A DNA stretch of 64,000 bases from Isochrysis galbana (lineage: Eukaryota; Haptophyta; Isochrysidales; Isochrysidaceae), in NCBI GenBank assembly GCA_018136815.1, contig CM030931.1:2409801-2473800 (forward strand). The letters are read 5' to 3'. The notes under the pieces were generated by a model. That model was given only the letters and a program-made list of their open reading frames with translations, was not told the DNA's origin and did no database searches. This document shows, one piece after another, positions 21,601 through 32,480 of this stretch; positions within the stretch are counted from its first letter, which is position 1, and each line of letters begins with the position of its first letter. The translations under genes and the position numbers were made by a program.

Positions 21601-23775
21601 CTCTGACGACCTTGCTATGGTTACGATGGGTGACGAGCAGTGCAGTGCGGTATCGGGCCCCCGAGTGGGCGCTCTATTTGAGGCCCTCAAGGCGAATGGC
21701 CGCGCCTTTGGCCCGAAAGTAGCTTCCACTCGGCGGCGCAAGATCCCCGAGGAGAATGGATGCACCCAAGACGAGACTCTTCTGGCGGTGGCGTCTTCAG
21801 CGGAGACGGAGGGCGATGGCGTGGCCGTATTTTGGAAACGAGATTCATGGCAGGCCTCCTCACTCGAATTTTTCGTTCGTGAGGATCGAGGAAAGATAAG
21901 CACATCGGTGAGTGCGAAGGCGCGCCCAGCGTCTATCACATTATGGTGGTAGGGGTGTTGCAACTCAAGAAATGCGATCGAATTTCCGAATCTAGAGACC
22001 TGGCCTTGAGTCCTACAACCTCCACCATCATCTTCGTGCGCTAGGCCCAGACTTGTCATGCTGCCTTATAGATTGCATGTTCTTCTCAAGCATGCGCTCA
22101 CAACTTCTTGTCTCAACCCGCAGTTGCGTGTCGGGCTCACTCGCTTAACCGACGGCGCCGCTATTGACATTATATGCTCACATCTTCCTTCGGGATCCTC
22201 TCCGAAAGCCGAGGTCTCGCGCCTTTCAGCCCTCAATCAGCCTACACTCACGCTCCGGTTGACAACAATGCACGGCAAAGAGCATGTATCTGGTCCACCG
22301 AATGTTGTTCCGGGCCCGTCGATGCTCAACATGCTTGCCGAAGCCGCCAAAGGCTCATTGCCTACAATCTTTTGCGTCGATGCCAACTCTGATCCTCTGC
22401 AAGAGCACATGTCTCTATGCGGCAGCTCCCATGATCGCGTCGATAAGCTAGGTAGTGTCTGGACTTCCTTGCGAGGTATCAAGGGTGTCCGGTCTATTTG
22501 GGATCACTACTACGATGCCACGGGAAAATGTCGAACCACCGAACGTCCTGTCACCACAAATAAAATTCGAGGACCTGGTTCTCTACAAAAGGACAAGGCA
22601 CGCTCTCCCCACCCGATCCTTTACTAGCGTGCTTCCTTCCGCCTTCTAAAGAACACTTCAGTGCCCCGAATTGAATGCCGAGTCCAATTTTTCGATTCGT
22701 GCATTTGGGTGTATGAAGGAGGCCCGATCTACCCGAGTATAGCTGCTCTTCGGCGCGCTTGTGCTCTGAGCTGGCACACGTTACTTTCCCCTTCCTGCAG
22801 ATTGGCAAGCACGCTTTCCTGTGCATCGATCACATATTTTACACCGACTCGGGACTAAGCCATCCCGCTCACGCCTACGGACCCGTAGCGTTCATGGGAG
22901 GGACCGATGAAGCGCGCGCTCACCTTCTTCCCTCGGTCGGGATACCCTCCGATCATTACCCAGTCATCGTCGATCTACGCTACGCTCCCAACGAAACCCC
23001 TTCGTACCCAGAGCTTGCAGCAGCCAACGCCTCGTGTGCGCGCGGAGACGGAATAGTGGATGAAGCTCCAGAGAGGAGAGCATTGGGCGGAAACGACGGA
23101 CGTTCTGCACACAAGCATCCGCCCCTCAAAGCTGTAGAACAGCTAAACTACGAGATTGGTTGGGGAGCAAGCCAGGGGCTTCATCCTCTCCCGGGGGATT
23201 CGGAGGAGCACGAGCTCGAGCTCACAGCGAATACTTTGATGGCCGAAGCAACGCGTTCCAGGTTGGGAGATTCTCAAGGGTCGCACACGGTAGATGTGCA
23301 TACTTCTAGGTCTTTTCGAGGGTTGACCTCTCCGGATGCTGCGCTGGGTAAGATTGTGAACCAGACCACAGTAGTCATGGACCAAGTTTCCCAGGAAGCG
23401 TTGAGCGTCGCCGGTGGAAATGACATAAATTGGGGGATTACGGCCAACCCAACGGCACCACCGACAAGCTCCGTCATGGCTTATACTACAACTACATTTC
23501 TTGACTCTAGCGGGAAGCCGGGGATCGGCGAGGAAATGCGTCCAATGGTAGCAACCCAGAATGAGACATCTTGCAAGGTGGTGCCTGCTGTACCCCGGCT
23601 CGCGGAAGACGATGGCATCGTGCCAGGCTTCGACGACCCGAGGCTATCCCATCTAGCCCCTTCCCCGGCGGAGATGCCATCCCACAGTGGAGAGGAAGGG
23701 GAGCCAGCTCATGGGTCGTCACCCACCCATAAGACGCCGATAGTAGAAGGTGACTTTTCATCCTTCTTTGCATGA
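18687..23775 (+). CDS. LRR-EEP nuclease fusion, CCR4/nocturnin/Angel-like
   Basis: Eight exons, seven of them phase-checked long blocks: 18687-19412, 19747-20118, 20278-20403, 20536-21354, 21485-21907, 22124-22597 and 22801-23775 (1304 residues). Residues ~50-400 are ribonuclease-inhibitor-type leucine-rich repeats (LHLDNNQLGNDGA, LDLRDNKLGDTGA). Residues ~590-1045 are an endonuclease/exonuclease/phosphatase fold with all key catalytic positions: N595 (LQWNVLARG), E682 (TLQELD, created by a splice junction), D908/N910 (FCVDANSD) and D1031/H1032 (PSDHYP). TNKIRGPG and IDHIFYTD match the nocturnin/Angel group. Relatives remove poly(A) tails or dephosphorylate NADP(H); the substrate here is unknown. 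The last ~260 residues are low-complexity. The intron after 22597 has a GC donor. The 21908-22123 intron is the least certain, since a small extra exon is possible. Confidence 0.85.
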
Positions 23776-24134
23776 GGAAGCGGACTAGTGGTCGAAATTG
23801 AATGTGGGAGGAGCTTCTCCGCTTCAGCTGCCCAAGCTGCGTTATTTGCTAGTGTAGGTTCGATACCTATACTAGTAGTATTATAAACGAACGCAGCGCG
23901 CGACCCCGTTCCTCTTGTTGATCTTCTTTTCCTTCTCTTCTGTCCGCCTGCCCGTCACGCCTCACTCATCGTTGTGCCCGCTGCCACTCTCTATGTCTTT
24001 AGAGTGTCCTAAGTGCGTTGTTTGAGCCTTGAAAAGTGTTTTCTTCGTGTTCCAACGTTCTAAATTTATATTCACGTGAGCCCGAAAAGCCAAAGTAGAC
24101 AGCAATGACGATTACTGGTTAACACTAAGAACAA
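23776..24134. other. Convergent 3' flanks
   Basis: About 360 bp between the stop codons of two convergent genes, AT-richer than its surroundings and presumably both 3' UTRs. A small self-complementary stretch 'aggttcgatacct' occurs near 23857. It resembles a tRNA B box, but no tRNA fold accompanies it. Confidence 0.4.
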
Positions 24135-27100
24135 TCACTTAATTGTCGGCGACCACGTCACATGAAGATATACTACGCCTTGAGTCGGTAGCGCCACCTC
24201 CAGATCTTGTTCTTCCCCCTCTCGCACATGAGTGAGATCGACCGGAGCCTTTCCTAGGGATTCATCACGTGTGAATCGATCACGATCAAATACTTCCAAC
24301 AAACATGGCTTGGATGTCAACTCGCCCAACGTCCCATTGAACAGCGGAAAGCTTTCATTCCAATGCGGATTCAACGATTTAGGAACGACCTTAGATTTGA
24401 ACTTCTTACCTAAAAATGACAGGACCACATAGGGGTCACTCAGGCCATTTGAGTCTGCCGATTTGAGGTTTGTAGCGCGTTGGAGCTCGATACGGAGCGA
24501 ACCCTCTTGTGAAAGATCGGTTGGCGGAGCCTTGTCGACGGCTATAGGTTGCAGTCCAGTCGCTCTATGAGGTGTGACATCAGTGGACGGCGCCGACATA
24601 GAACTAGAGGCGAGCATCAATTTTGACGACGTAGACAAGCTCGGATCGTTCGATTTCCATGCTATGCGTAGGGAGACATGGCCCTGGGTTGAAAGCATGA
24701 TATCCATCTCCTCCTCATGCAACAGCGGTTTGCTCGCCAAGTCGATCTCGGCCTTACCCAGAGAGTCATTTCGACTGAAAGTATCTTTGTCGAACACCTC
24801 CAACAATAAACGCTGAGATATCAGATCACCCAAAACACCGTGGAATTGAAAGATTTCGTCGTTGAAGTGCGGGTTCAAAGATTTGGGAACAACACGTGAT
24901 CTATGTGTAACATTTCCCAGTTTGAAGACGACGTATGGGTCGCTCAATCCATTTGCGTCGGCGGCTTTCAGTCCGGAAGCCGCGAGCAACTTAATCTCCA
25001 TCATCCCCTTGGCGGCCAGGTCGGCTTGTGATCGCTTTAGCAGCATCCGATCCTCGACGCGAGATCCCGCCGACGGATTTGTCCGTGACGAAGTTCCTGT
25101 TGTTGAAGGCGCATGTGGAACCCACTCAACGTGCAGTACTACCGTTCCCTGTACAGATAAACTTGCATCGACATCTTTTTCGCGTCTTGTGCGAAGATCA
25201 AGCAATGGAATGGTAGCTATGCCTAACGAGTCGTCCCTCGTGATGCGGTCCTTGTCGAAGACCTCTACACGCAACGACTCGGACGTCAGATCCCCGAGCG
25301 TGCCCTCCCATTCGAACGTCTCGTTCCAAGTCGGAGTCAGCGTCTTGCTCACGGTGGCCGACTTGTGCTGCTTGCCACACAGAGTGAGCACCGCATACGG
25401 GTCGCTCTTGCCGTTCAGGTCGGCCGCCTTGAGCCCAGCTGCGCTCTTGAGCTGCACGTGGATCCGCCCGCGCTTCATCAGCGCAGGGTCGACCGGAGGC
25501 GTCTCGCCGTGCGCCGTCCACGTGACCACCAAAGATACGCTTCCCTTGGTCGACAGCTCAGCATCCACCACCTTCTCGCGCGTCTTCCGCAGATCCAACA
25601 AGCTGACTGATGCCACACCTAACGAGTCGTCCCTCGTGATGCGGTCCTTGTCGAAGACCTCTACACGCAACGACTCGGACGTCAGATCCCCGAGCGTGCC
25701 CTCCCATTCGAACGTCTCGTTCCAAGTCGGAGTCAGCGTCTTGCTCACGGTGGCCGACTTGTGCTGCTTGCCACACAGAGTGAGCACCGCATACGGGTCG
25801 CTCTTGCCGTTCAGGTCGGCCGCCTTGAGCCCAGCTGCGCTCTTGAGCTGCACGTGGATCCGCCCGCGCTTCATCAGCGCAGGGTCGACCGGAGGCGTCT
25901 CGCCGTGCGCCGTCCACGTGACCACCAAAGATACGCTTCCCTTGGTCGACAGCTCAGCATCCACCACCTTCTCGCGCGTCTTCCGCAGATCCAACAAGCT
26001 GACTGATGCCACACCCAACGAGTCGTCCCTCGTGATGCGGTCCTTGTCGAAGACCTCTACACGCAACGACTCGGACGTCAGATCCCCGAGCGTGCCCTCC
26101 CATTCGAACGTCTCGTTCCAAGTCGGAGTCAGCGTCTTGCTCACGGTGGCCGACTTGTGCTGCTTGCCACACAGAGTGAGCACCGCGTACGGGTCGCTCT
26201 TGCCGTTCAGGTCGGCCGCCTTGAGCCCAGCTGCGCTCTTGAGCTGCACATGGATCCGCCCGCGCTTCATCAGCGCAGGGTCGACCAGAGGCGTCTCGCC
26301 GTGCGCCGTCCACGTGACCACCAAAGATACGCTTCCCTTGGTCGACAGCTCAGCATCCACCACCTTCTCGCGCGTCTTCCGCAGATCCAACAAGCTGACT
26401 GATGCCACACCCAACGAGTCGTCCCTCGTGATGCGGTCCTTGTCGAAGACCTCTACACGCAACGACTCGGACGTCAGATCCCCGAGCGTGCCCTCCCATT
26501 CGAACGTCTCGTTCCAAGTCGGAGTCAGCGTCTTGCTCACGGTGGCCGACTTGTGCTGCTTGCCACACAGAGTGAGCACCGCATACGGGTCGCTCTTGCC
26601 GTTCAGGTCGGCCGCCTTGAGCCCAGCTGCGCTCTTGAGCTGCACCTGGATCCGCCCGCGCTTCATCAGCGCAGGGTCGACCGGAGGCGTCTCGCCGTGC
26701 GCCGTCCACGTGACCACCAATGATACGCTTCCCTTGGTTGACAGCTCAGCATCCACCACCTTCTCGCGCGTCTTCCGCAGATCCAACAAGCTGACTGATG
26801 CCACACCCAACGAGTCGTCCCTCGTGATGCGGTCCTTGTCGAAGACCTCTACACGCAACGACTCGGACGTCAGATCCCCGAGCGTGCCCTCCCATTCGAA
26901 CGTCTCGTTCCAAGTCGGAGTCAGCGTCTTGCTCACGGTGGCCGACTTGTGCTGCTTGCCACACAGAGTGAGCACCGCATACGGGTCGCTCTTGCCGTTC
27001 AGGTCGGCCGCCTTGAGCCCAGCTGCGCTCTTGAGCTGCACGTGGATCCGCCCGCGCTTCATCAGCGCAGGGTCGACCGGAGGCGTCTCGCCGTGCGCCG

Positions 27101-30100
27101 TCCACGTGACCACCAAAGATACGCTTCCCTTGGTCGACAGCTCAGCATCCACCACCTTCTCGCGCGTCTTCCGCAGATCCAACAAGCTGACTGATGCCAC
27201 ACCCAACGAGTCGTCCCTCGTGATGCGGTCCTTGTCGAAGACCTCTACACGCAACGACTCGGACGTCAGATCCCCGAGCGTGCCCTCCCATTCGAACGTC
27301 TCGTTCCAAGTCGGAGTCAGCGTCTTGCTCACGGTGGCCGACTTGTGCTGCTTGCCACACAGAGTGAGCACCGCGTACGGGTCGCTCTTGCCGTTCAGGT
27401 CGGCCGCCTTGAGCCCAGCTGCGCTCTTGAGCTGCACGTGGATCCGCCCGCGCTTCATCAGCGCAGGGTCGACCGGAGGCGTCTCGCCGTGCGCCGTCCA
27501 CGTGACCACCAATGATACGCTTCCCTTGGTTGACAGCTCAGCATCCACCACCTTCTCGCGCGTCTTCCGCAGATCCAACAAGCTGACTGATGCCACACCC
27601 AACGAGTCGTCCCTCGTGATGCGGTCCTTGTCGAAGACCTCTACACGCAACGACTCGGACGTCAGATCCCCGAGCGTGCCCTCCCATTCGAACGTCTCGT
27701 TCCAAGTCGGAGTCAGCGTCTTGCTCACGGTGGCCGACTTGTGCTGCTTGCCACACAGAGTGAGCACCGCATACGGGTCGCTCTTGCCGTTCAGGTCGGC
27801 CGCCTTGAGCCCAGCTGCGCTCTTGAGCTGCACCTGGATCCGCCCGCGCTTCATCAGCGCAGGGTCGACCGGAGGCGTCTCGCCGTGCGCCGTCCACGTG
27901 ACCACCAATGATACGCTTCCCTTGGTTGACAGCTCAGCATCCACCACCTTCTCGCGCGTCTTCCGCAGATCCAACAAGCTGACTGATGCCACACCCAACG
28001 AGTCGTCCCTCGTGATGCGGTCCTTGTCGAAGACCTCTACACGCAACGACTCGGACGTCAGATCCCCGAGCGTGCCCTCCCATTCGAACGTCTCGTTCCA
28101 AGTCGGAGTCAGCGTCTTGCTCACGGTGGCCGACTTGTGCTGCTTGCCACACAGAGTGAGCACCGCATACGGGTCGCTCTTGCCGTTCAGGTCGGCCGCC
28201 TTGAGCCCAGCTGCGCTCTTGAGCTGCACGTGGATCCGCCCGCGCTTCATCAGCGCAGGGTCGACCGGAGGCGTCTCGCCGTGCGCCGTCCACGTGACCA
28301 CCAAAGATACGCTTCCCTTGGTCGACAGCTCAGCATCCACCACCTTCTCGCGCGTCTTCCGCAGATCCAACAAGCTGACTGATGCCACACCCAACGAGTC
28401 GTCCCTCGTGATGCGGTCCTTGTCGAAGACCTCTACACGCAACGACTCGGACGTCAGATCCCCGAGCGTGCCCTCCCATTCGAACGTCTCGTTCCAAGTC
28501 GGAGTCAGCGTCTTGCTCACGGTGGCCGACTTGTGCTGCTTGCCACACAGAGTGAGCACCGCGTACGGGTCGCTCTTGCCGTTCAGGTCGGCCGCCTTGA
28601 GCCCAGCTGCGCTCTTGAGCTGCACGTGGATCCGCCCGCGCTTCATCAGCGCAGGGTCGACCGGAGGCGTCTCGCCGTGCGCCGTCCACGTGACCACCAA
28701 TGATACGCTTCCCTTGGTTGACAGCTCAGCATCCACCACCTTCTCGCGCGTCTTCCGCAGATCCAACAAGCTGACTGATGCCACACCCAACGAGTCGTCC
28801 CTCGTGATGCGGTCCTTGTCGAAGACCTCTACACGCAACGACTCGGACGTCAGATCCCCGAGCGTGCCCTCCCATTCGAACGTCTCGTTCCAAGTCGGAG
28901 TCAGCGTCTTGCTCACGGTGGCCGACTTGTGCTGCTTGCCACACAGAGTGAGCACCGCGTACGGGTCGCTCTTGCCGTTCAGGTCGGCCGCCTTGAGCCC
29001 AGCTGCGCTCTTGAGCTGCACGTGGATCCGCCCGCGCTTCATCAGCGCAGGGTCGACCGGAGGCGTCTCGCCGTGCGCCGTCCACGTGACCACCAATGAT
29101 ACGCTTCCCTTGGTTGACAGCTCAGCATCCACCACCTTCTCGCGCGTCTTCCGCAGATCCAACAAGCTGACTGATGCCACACCCAACGAGTCGTCCCTCG
29201 TGATGCGGTCCTTGTCGAAGACCTCTACACGCAACGACTCGGACGTCAGATCCCCGAGCGTGCCCTCCCATTCGAACGTCTCGTTCCAAGTCGGAGTCAG
29301 CGTCTTGCTCACGGTGGCCGACTTGTGCTGCTTGCCACACAGAGTGAGCACCGCATACGGGTCGCTCTTGCCGTTCAGGTCGGCCGCCTTGAGCCCAGCT
29401 GCGCTCTTGAGCTGCACCTGGATCCGCCCGCGCTTCATCAGCGCAGGGTCGACCGGAGGCGTCTCGCCGTGCGCCGTCCACGTGACCACCAAAGATACGC
29501 TTCCCTTGGTCGACAGCTCAGCATCCACCACCTTCTCGCGCGTCTTCCGCAGATCCAACAAGCTGACTGATGCCACACCCAACGAGTCGTCCCTCGTGAT
29601 GCGGTCCTTGTCGAAGACCTCTACACGCAACGACTCGGATGTCAGATCCCCGAGCGTGCCCTCCCATTCGAACGTCTCGTTCCAAGTCGGAGTCAGCGTC
29701 TTGCTCACGGTGGCCGACTTGTGCTGCTTGCCACACAGAGTGAGCACCGCGTACGGGTCGCTCTTGCCGTTCAGATCGGCCGCCTTGAGCCCAGCTGCGC
29801 TCTTGAGCTGCACCTGGATCCGCCCGCGCTTCATCAGCGCAGGGTCGACCGGAGATGCAGCCGCAGTGGGTTCTGAGGGTAGTTTGTCCGCTGTGAGCGG
29901 TGGAGGCGGCGGTCGGTACTCAATGGGCTTCGGCTGCCAAGGTCCAAGTGAACAGGCGATGAGCTGCGATACTCCAGCATTGTGCACCATCTCTGCGGTC
30001 CGTTGTTGTTCGATCTTCAACTTGGCGCCCTGCATGCCTGGTACCGACCGGTGGGCTCCCATCTGAGCGGGCCAGCTTGTTGGCTTGACCGAAACCTTGG

Positions 30101-30209
30101 GCTTTCGCGGAGGCCCACTAGGCTTGGACACCGCAATGCCAAACGCATCCACGATGTGGTCCACCTCCCTCGACCAGCTGGTGAGCTGCTGCCTCAGATC
30201 GCGCGACAT
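24135..30209 (-). CDS. Giant multi-C2-domain protein (14 C2 domains)
   Basis: An intronless frame of 2024 residues. After ~115 residues with a Pro-rich segment come twelve nearly identical 132-residue C2 units, then two diverged C2 domains at the C-terminus. Each unit carries the calcium-binding loop signatures DLNGKSDPY and FDKDRITRDD, with aspartates at the expected positions. C2 domains bind phospholipid in a Ca2+-dependent way, so multivalent membrane tethering or a calcium-responsive scaffold is plausible. No transmembrane segment or catalytic domain is seen, unlike synaptotagmins, MCTPs or ferlins. The lack of introns contrasts with neighbouring genes and may reflect recent internal expansion or retro-origin. 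The long antisense open frame over the same region is a composition artefact. True copy number could differ if the assembly collapsed or expanded the array. Confidence 0.9.
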   Translation of the reverse strand: MSRDLRQQLTSWSREVDHIVDAFGIAVSKPSGPPRKPKVSVKPTSWPAQMGAHRSVPGMQGAKLKIEQQRTAEMVHNAGVSQLIACSLGPWQPKPIEYRPPPPPLTADKLPSEPTAAASPVDPALMKRGRIQVQLKSAAGLKAADLNGKSDPYAVLTLCGKQHKSATVSKTLTPTWNETFEWEGTLGDLTSESLRVEVFDKDRITRDDSLGVASVSLLDLRKTREKVVDAELSTKGSVSLVVTWTAHGETPPVDPALMKRGRIQVQLKSAAGLKAADLNGKSDPYAVLTLCGKQHKSATVSKTLTPTWNETFEWEGTLGDLTSESLRVEVFDKDRITRDDSLGVASVSLLDLRKTREKVVDAELSTKGSVSLVVTWTAHGETPPVDPALMKRGRIHVQLKSAAGLKAADLNGKSDPYAVLTLCGKQHKSATVSKTLTPTWNETFEWEGTLGDLTSESLRVEVFDKDRITRDDSLGVASVSLLDLRKTREKVVDAELSTKGSVSLVVTWTAHGETPPVDPALMKRGRIHVQLKSAAGLKAADLNGKSDPYAVLTLCGKQHKSATVSKTLTPTWNETFEWEGTLGDLTSESLRVEVFDKDRITRDDSLGVASVSLLDLRKTREKVVDAELSTKGSVSLVVTWTAHGETPPVDPALMKRGRIHVQLKSAAGLKAADLNGKSDPYAVLTLCGKQHKSATVSKTLTPTWNETFEWEGTLGDLTSESLRVEVFDKDRITRDDSLGVASVSLLDLRKTREKVVDAELSTKGSVSLVVTWTAHGETPPVDPALMKRGRIQVQLKSAAGLKAADLNGKSDPYAVLTLCGKQHKSATVSKTLTPTWNETFEWEGTLGDLTSESLRVEVFDKDRITRDDSLGVASVSLLDLRKTREKVVDAELSTKGSVSLVVTWTAHGETPPVDPALMKRGRIHVQLKSAAGLKAADLNGKSDPYAVLTLCGKQHKSATVSKTLTPTWNETFEWEGTLGDLTSESLRVEVFDKDRITRDDSLGVASVSLLDLRKTREKVVDAELSTKGSVSLVVTWTAHGETPPVDPALMKRGRIHVQLKSAAGLKAADLNGKSDPYAVLTLCGKQHKSATVSKTLTPTWNETFEWEGTLGDLTSESLRVEVFDKDRITRDDSLGVASVSLLDLRKTREKVVDAELSTKGSVSLVVTWTAHGETPPVDPALMKRGRIQVQLKSAAGLKAADLNGKSDPYAVLTLCGKQHKSATVSKTLTPTWNETFEWEGTLGDLTSESLRVEVFDKDRITRDDSLGVASVSLLDLRKTREKVVDAELSTKGSVSLVVTWTAHGETPLVDPALMKRGRIHVQLKSAAGLKAADLNGKSDPYAVLTLCGKQHKSATVSKTLTPTWNETFEWEGTLGDLTSESLRVEVFDKDRITRDDSLGVASVSLLDLRKTREKVVDAELSTKGSVSLVVTWTAHGETPPVDPALMKRGRIHVQLKSAAGLKAADLNGKSDPYAVLTLCGKQHKSATVSKTLTPTWNETFEWEGTLGDLTSESLRVEVFDKDRITRDDSLGVASVSLLDLRKTREKVVDAELSTKGSVSLVVTWTAHGETPPVDPALMKRGRIHVQLKSAAGLKAADLNGKSDPYAVLTLCGKQHKSATVSKTLTPTWNETFEWEGTLGDLTSESLRVEVFDKDRITRDDSLGIATIPLLDLRTRREKDVDASLSVQGTVVLHVEWVPHAPSTTGTSSRTNPSAGSRVEDRMLLKRSQADLAAKGMMEIKLLAASGLKAADANGLSDPYVVFKLGNVTHRSRVVPKSLNPHFNDEIFQFHGVLGDLISQRLLLEVFDKDTFSRNDSLGKAEIDLASKPLLHEEEMDIMLSTQGHVSLRIAWKSNDPSLSTSSKLMLASSSMSAPSTDVTPHRATGLQPIAVDKAPPTDLSQEGSLRIELQRATNLKSADSNGLSDPYVVLSFLGKKFKSKVVPKSLNPHWNESFPLFNGTLGELTSKPCLLEVFDRDRFTRDESLGKAPVDLTHVREGEEQDLEVALPTQGVVYLHVTWSPTIK
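25217..29862 (-). repeat. 396-bp coding tandem repeat, 12 units, with higher-order structure
   Basis: Unit boundaries ('gtcgaccggaggcgtctcg' and variants) recur every 396 bp from about 25490 to 29846. Units differ only at a few linked sites: gcatac/gcgtac, cacgtgg/cacctgg and aaagat/aatgat. The marker order over three units (Q/aatgat, H/aaagat, gcgtac-H/aatgat) is the same in about 26550-27740 and 27740-28930. This indicates a 1188-bp higher-order duplication. The last unit diverges in its second half below ~25240. Confidence 0.9.
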
Positions 30210-30283
30210 GGCTTTGGCCGTCGCTCAGCCGATTGCGCTGCGGGCGAGAGCGGCTTCGGGTCTTCGACGATACCTTCCTCTCT

Positions 30284-30321
30284 CTCTCTCCCTCCCTCGC
30301 TCCCTCCCTCCCTCCCTCCCT

Positions 30322-30390
<69 letters not shown>

Positions 30391-30400
30391 CCCCCCCCCC
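30284..30400 (-). promoter_or_regulatory. CT/GA microsatellite just upstream of the multi-C2 gene
   Basis: (CCCT)n and (CT)n followed by a run of C, lying 75-190 bp upstream of the ATG at 30209 and reading as GA on the coding strand. Its position matches GA/CT tracts at other gene starts in the window. Confidence 0.45.
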
Positions 30401-30734
30401 CGACGGGACGTTGAGCGCCGCCTCCGAAAGTGAGAGTGCTACGGACAGCCGCTGAGCGCTGGCAGTTTCGAGACGTGATGATAGGGCCCACCCCGGCGGT
30501 ATCATTGCCTCTGTTGCGACCCAGGAACCGTGAGGTGTACAGTGTACAGAAGATGAGCGCGTCGACCCTCGCTGGAGCTGAGGTGGCGCAGGGGGCCGAT
30601 GAGGAGCAGGAAGATGTGAGCCAGATGGCGGGGGAGGCGCCCGATGAATGCACTCACGTGCACTCCTAGCTCCTAGCACAGCCCTATTGCTAGCCTATTG
30701 CCTATTGTATGTTGTAGTACGTTGTATGTTGTAT

Positions 30735-30945
30735 TCCTGCCCATTTGCCATTTGCCATTTGCCACATTTGAAGGCCGTAGGCATGAATATTCGTGTAAGG
30801 TACTCGCCCACAATCACAATTGAATAGTTCCCCGTGTTGCTACTGATGCACAAGACACACAGATTCGGATTCCTCATGATCTCAAGCCCACGTTTGCAGA
30901 TTTTGGTCTCGAAAATTGCGATTCGAAATTTGTTTTTGCTATTAC
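30735..30945 (-). repeat. R1 tail module, second half, inverted
   Basis: Reverse complement of about 2230-2415: the inverse of 'gaatacaaca', 'gtgtaaggta', 'gaatagttccccgtgttg' and 'tttcgagacc' blocks occurs in order. It forms the left border of a composite region ending at 32480. Confidence 0.75.
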
Positions 30946-31030
30946 TATAATTGTTAATTGTTATTGTCGGCTCGTTGAAGGTGATAAACAGACACGACTT
31001 CGACTTCTCGCTCTGCAGTCGCTCTGCGAG

Positions 31031-31372
<342 letters not shown>

Positions 31373-31559
31373 TCCGTCCTCCTCTCCTCGGCCAACGGAG
31401 GGAAGTTTCGTCCAAAACATTCTCATTCTCATTCTCCGGTCCCAGGATATTCTGTGGGTGGCGTATGCCAGATGCAGATGCGATGGAAGCAAAGACAGCA
31501 CGATGAAAACAAAAGAAATGATGATTTTTCATTTCATATAGGTGCGAAAAGTTGCGCGC

Positions 31560-32245
31560 GGCGCGAACCTTGACGCGAACTTGGGCGTGCGAGATCGCCA
31601 GCGCGAGGTTCATGGCGCGGCTCAAGGTGGTGGAGCCGCCGCGACGGCCGATTTCGACGCAGCTTGGGGGCGCGTCGGTCGCGCCCGATTGGCGTCGCTG
31701 GCTGGGCGGCACCTGGATATATGGTATATGGGGCTTGGTGCGGGCCGGACACTGGGCTGAGGAACAAGAACGGTCTCGCATCGCGCCCGGGACCGGTTCG
31801 AAGTTGGGCTCTCCGGCCTCCGGCGGCGGACGTTAGCGCGCCTGCTTTCGAGAGCCGTGACGGCCGATTTCGACGCAGCTTGGGGGCGCGTCGCGCGCGA
31901 ATGGCGTCGCTGGCTGGGCGGCACCTAGATATATATATAGGGCTTGCTTGGCGCGGGCCGGACACCGGGCTGAGGAACGAGAACGGTCTCGTTCGTAGCG
32001 CGCCCGGGCTCGGTTCGAAGTTGGGCTCTTCGGCCTCCGCCGGCGGACGTTAGCGCGCGCGCTTTCGGGCGCCGCGACGGCCGATTTCCGATTTCGACGC
32101 GGCTTGGGGGCGCGTCGCGCCCGATTGGCGTCGCTTTCTGGGCGGCTCCCGGGTATATGGGGCGTGGGCTCGGGCCGGACACCGGGCTGAGGTAACGAGA
32201 ACGGTCTCGCAGCGCGCCCGGCGTCGTTTTGAATTCGGGCTCTCC
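31560..32245 (+). repeat. Three diverged R1 monomers
   Basis: 'gccgatttcgacgc(a/g)gcttggg' recurs near 31647, 31863 and 32088, a period of 216-225 bp. The units share 'ttcgaagttgggctct' and the overall order of the R1 monomer but are clearly diverged from the array at 96-2010. Confidence 0.8.
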
Positions 32246-32480
32246 GAGAAAGATTATTCAGGACTGTTTTGCCGTTTTGGGGTTACGCTTCGTTGTGGTG
32301 TTGTGGTTGTGGGGGCTCCCGAGGGGGGTCTGGGGCCCAAAGGGCAAAGGGCACCGAATATGTGCTAGATAGGTGTTTTCCGGGGTTTCTAACGCTTTAC
32401 TTTGGTGTATTTCCTCAATCCTGACTTTTTCATTTTTACACCCTTAGAATTTCAAATAGTGTTTGACCGCCCTAACAGTG
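32246..32480 (+). repeat. R1 tail module, first half
   Basis: Follows the monomers exactly as 2016-2230 does: 'ttttggggttacg', G-rich stretch, 'gaatatgtgctag', 'tttcctcaat', and 'gtttgaccgccctaa' near 32461. It stops there, where the DEG1-like gene's upstream region begins. Confidence 0.75.

Noticed and set aside
21908-22123. Extra exon encoding KCDRISESRDLALSP… in the LRR-EEP gene
   Set aside because: It ends at a stop without a suitable donor, while a single phase-0 intron from 21908 to 22123 gives a good family match. An alternative exon cannot be fully excluded.
23850-23875. Possible tRNA T arm (aggttcgatacct)
   Set aside because: It is a small palindrome without a partner A box or cloverleaf.
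24862-30066. 1734-codon open frame antisense to the multi-C2 gene
   Set aside because: It mirrors the 396-bp repeat (a multiple of three) in GC-rich DNA. The translation has no domain, whereas the minus strand encodes clear C2 domains.
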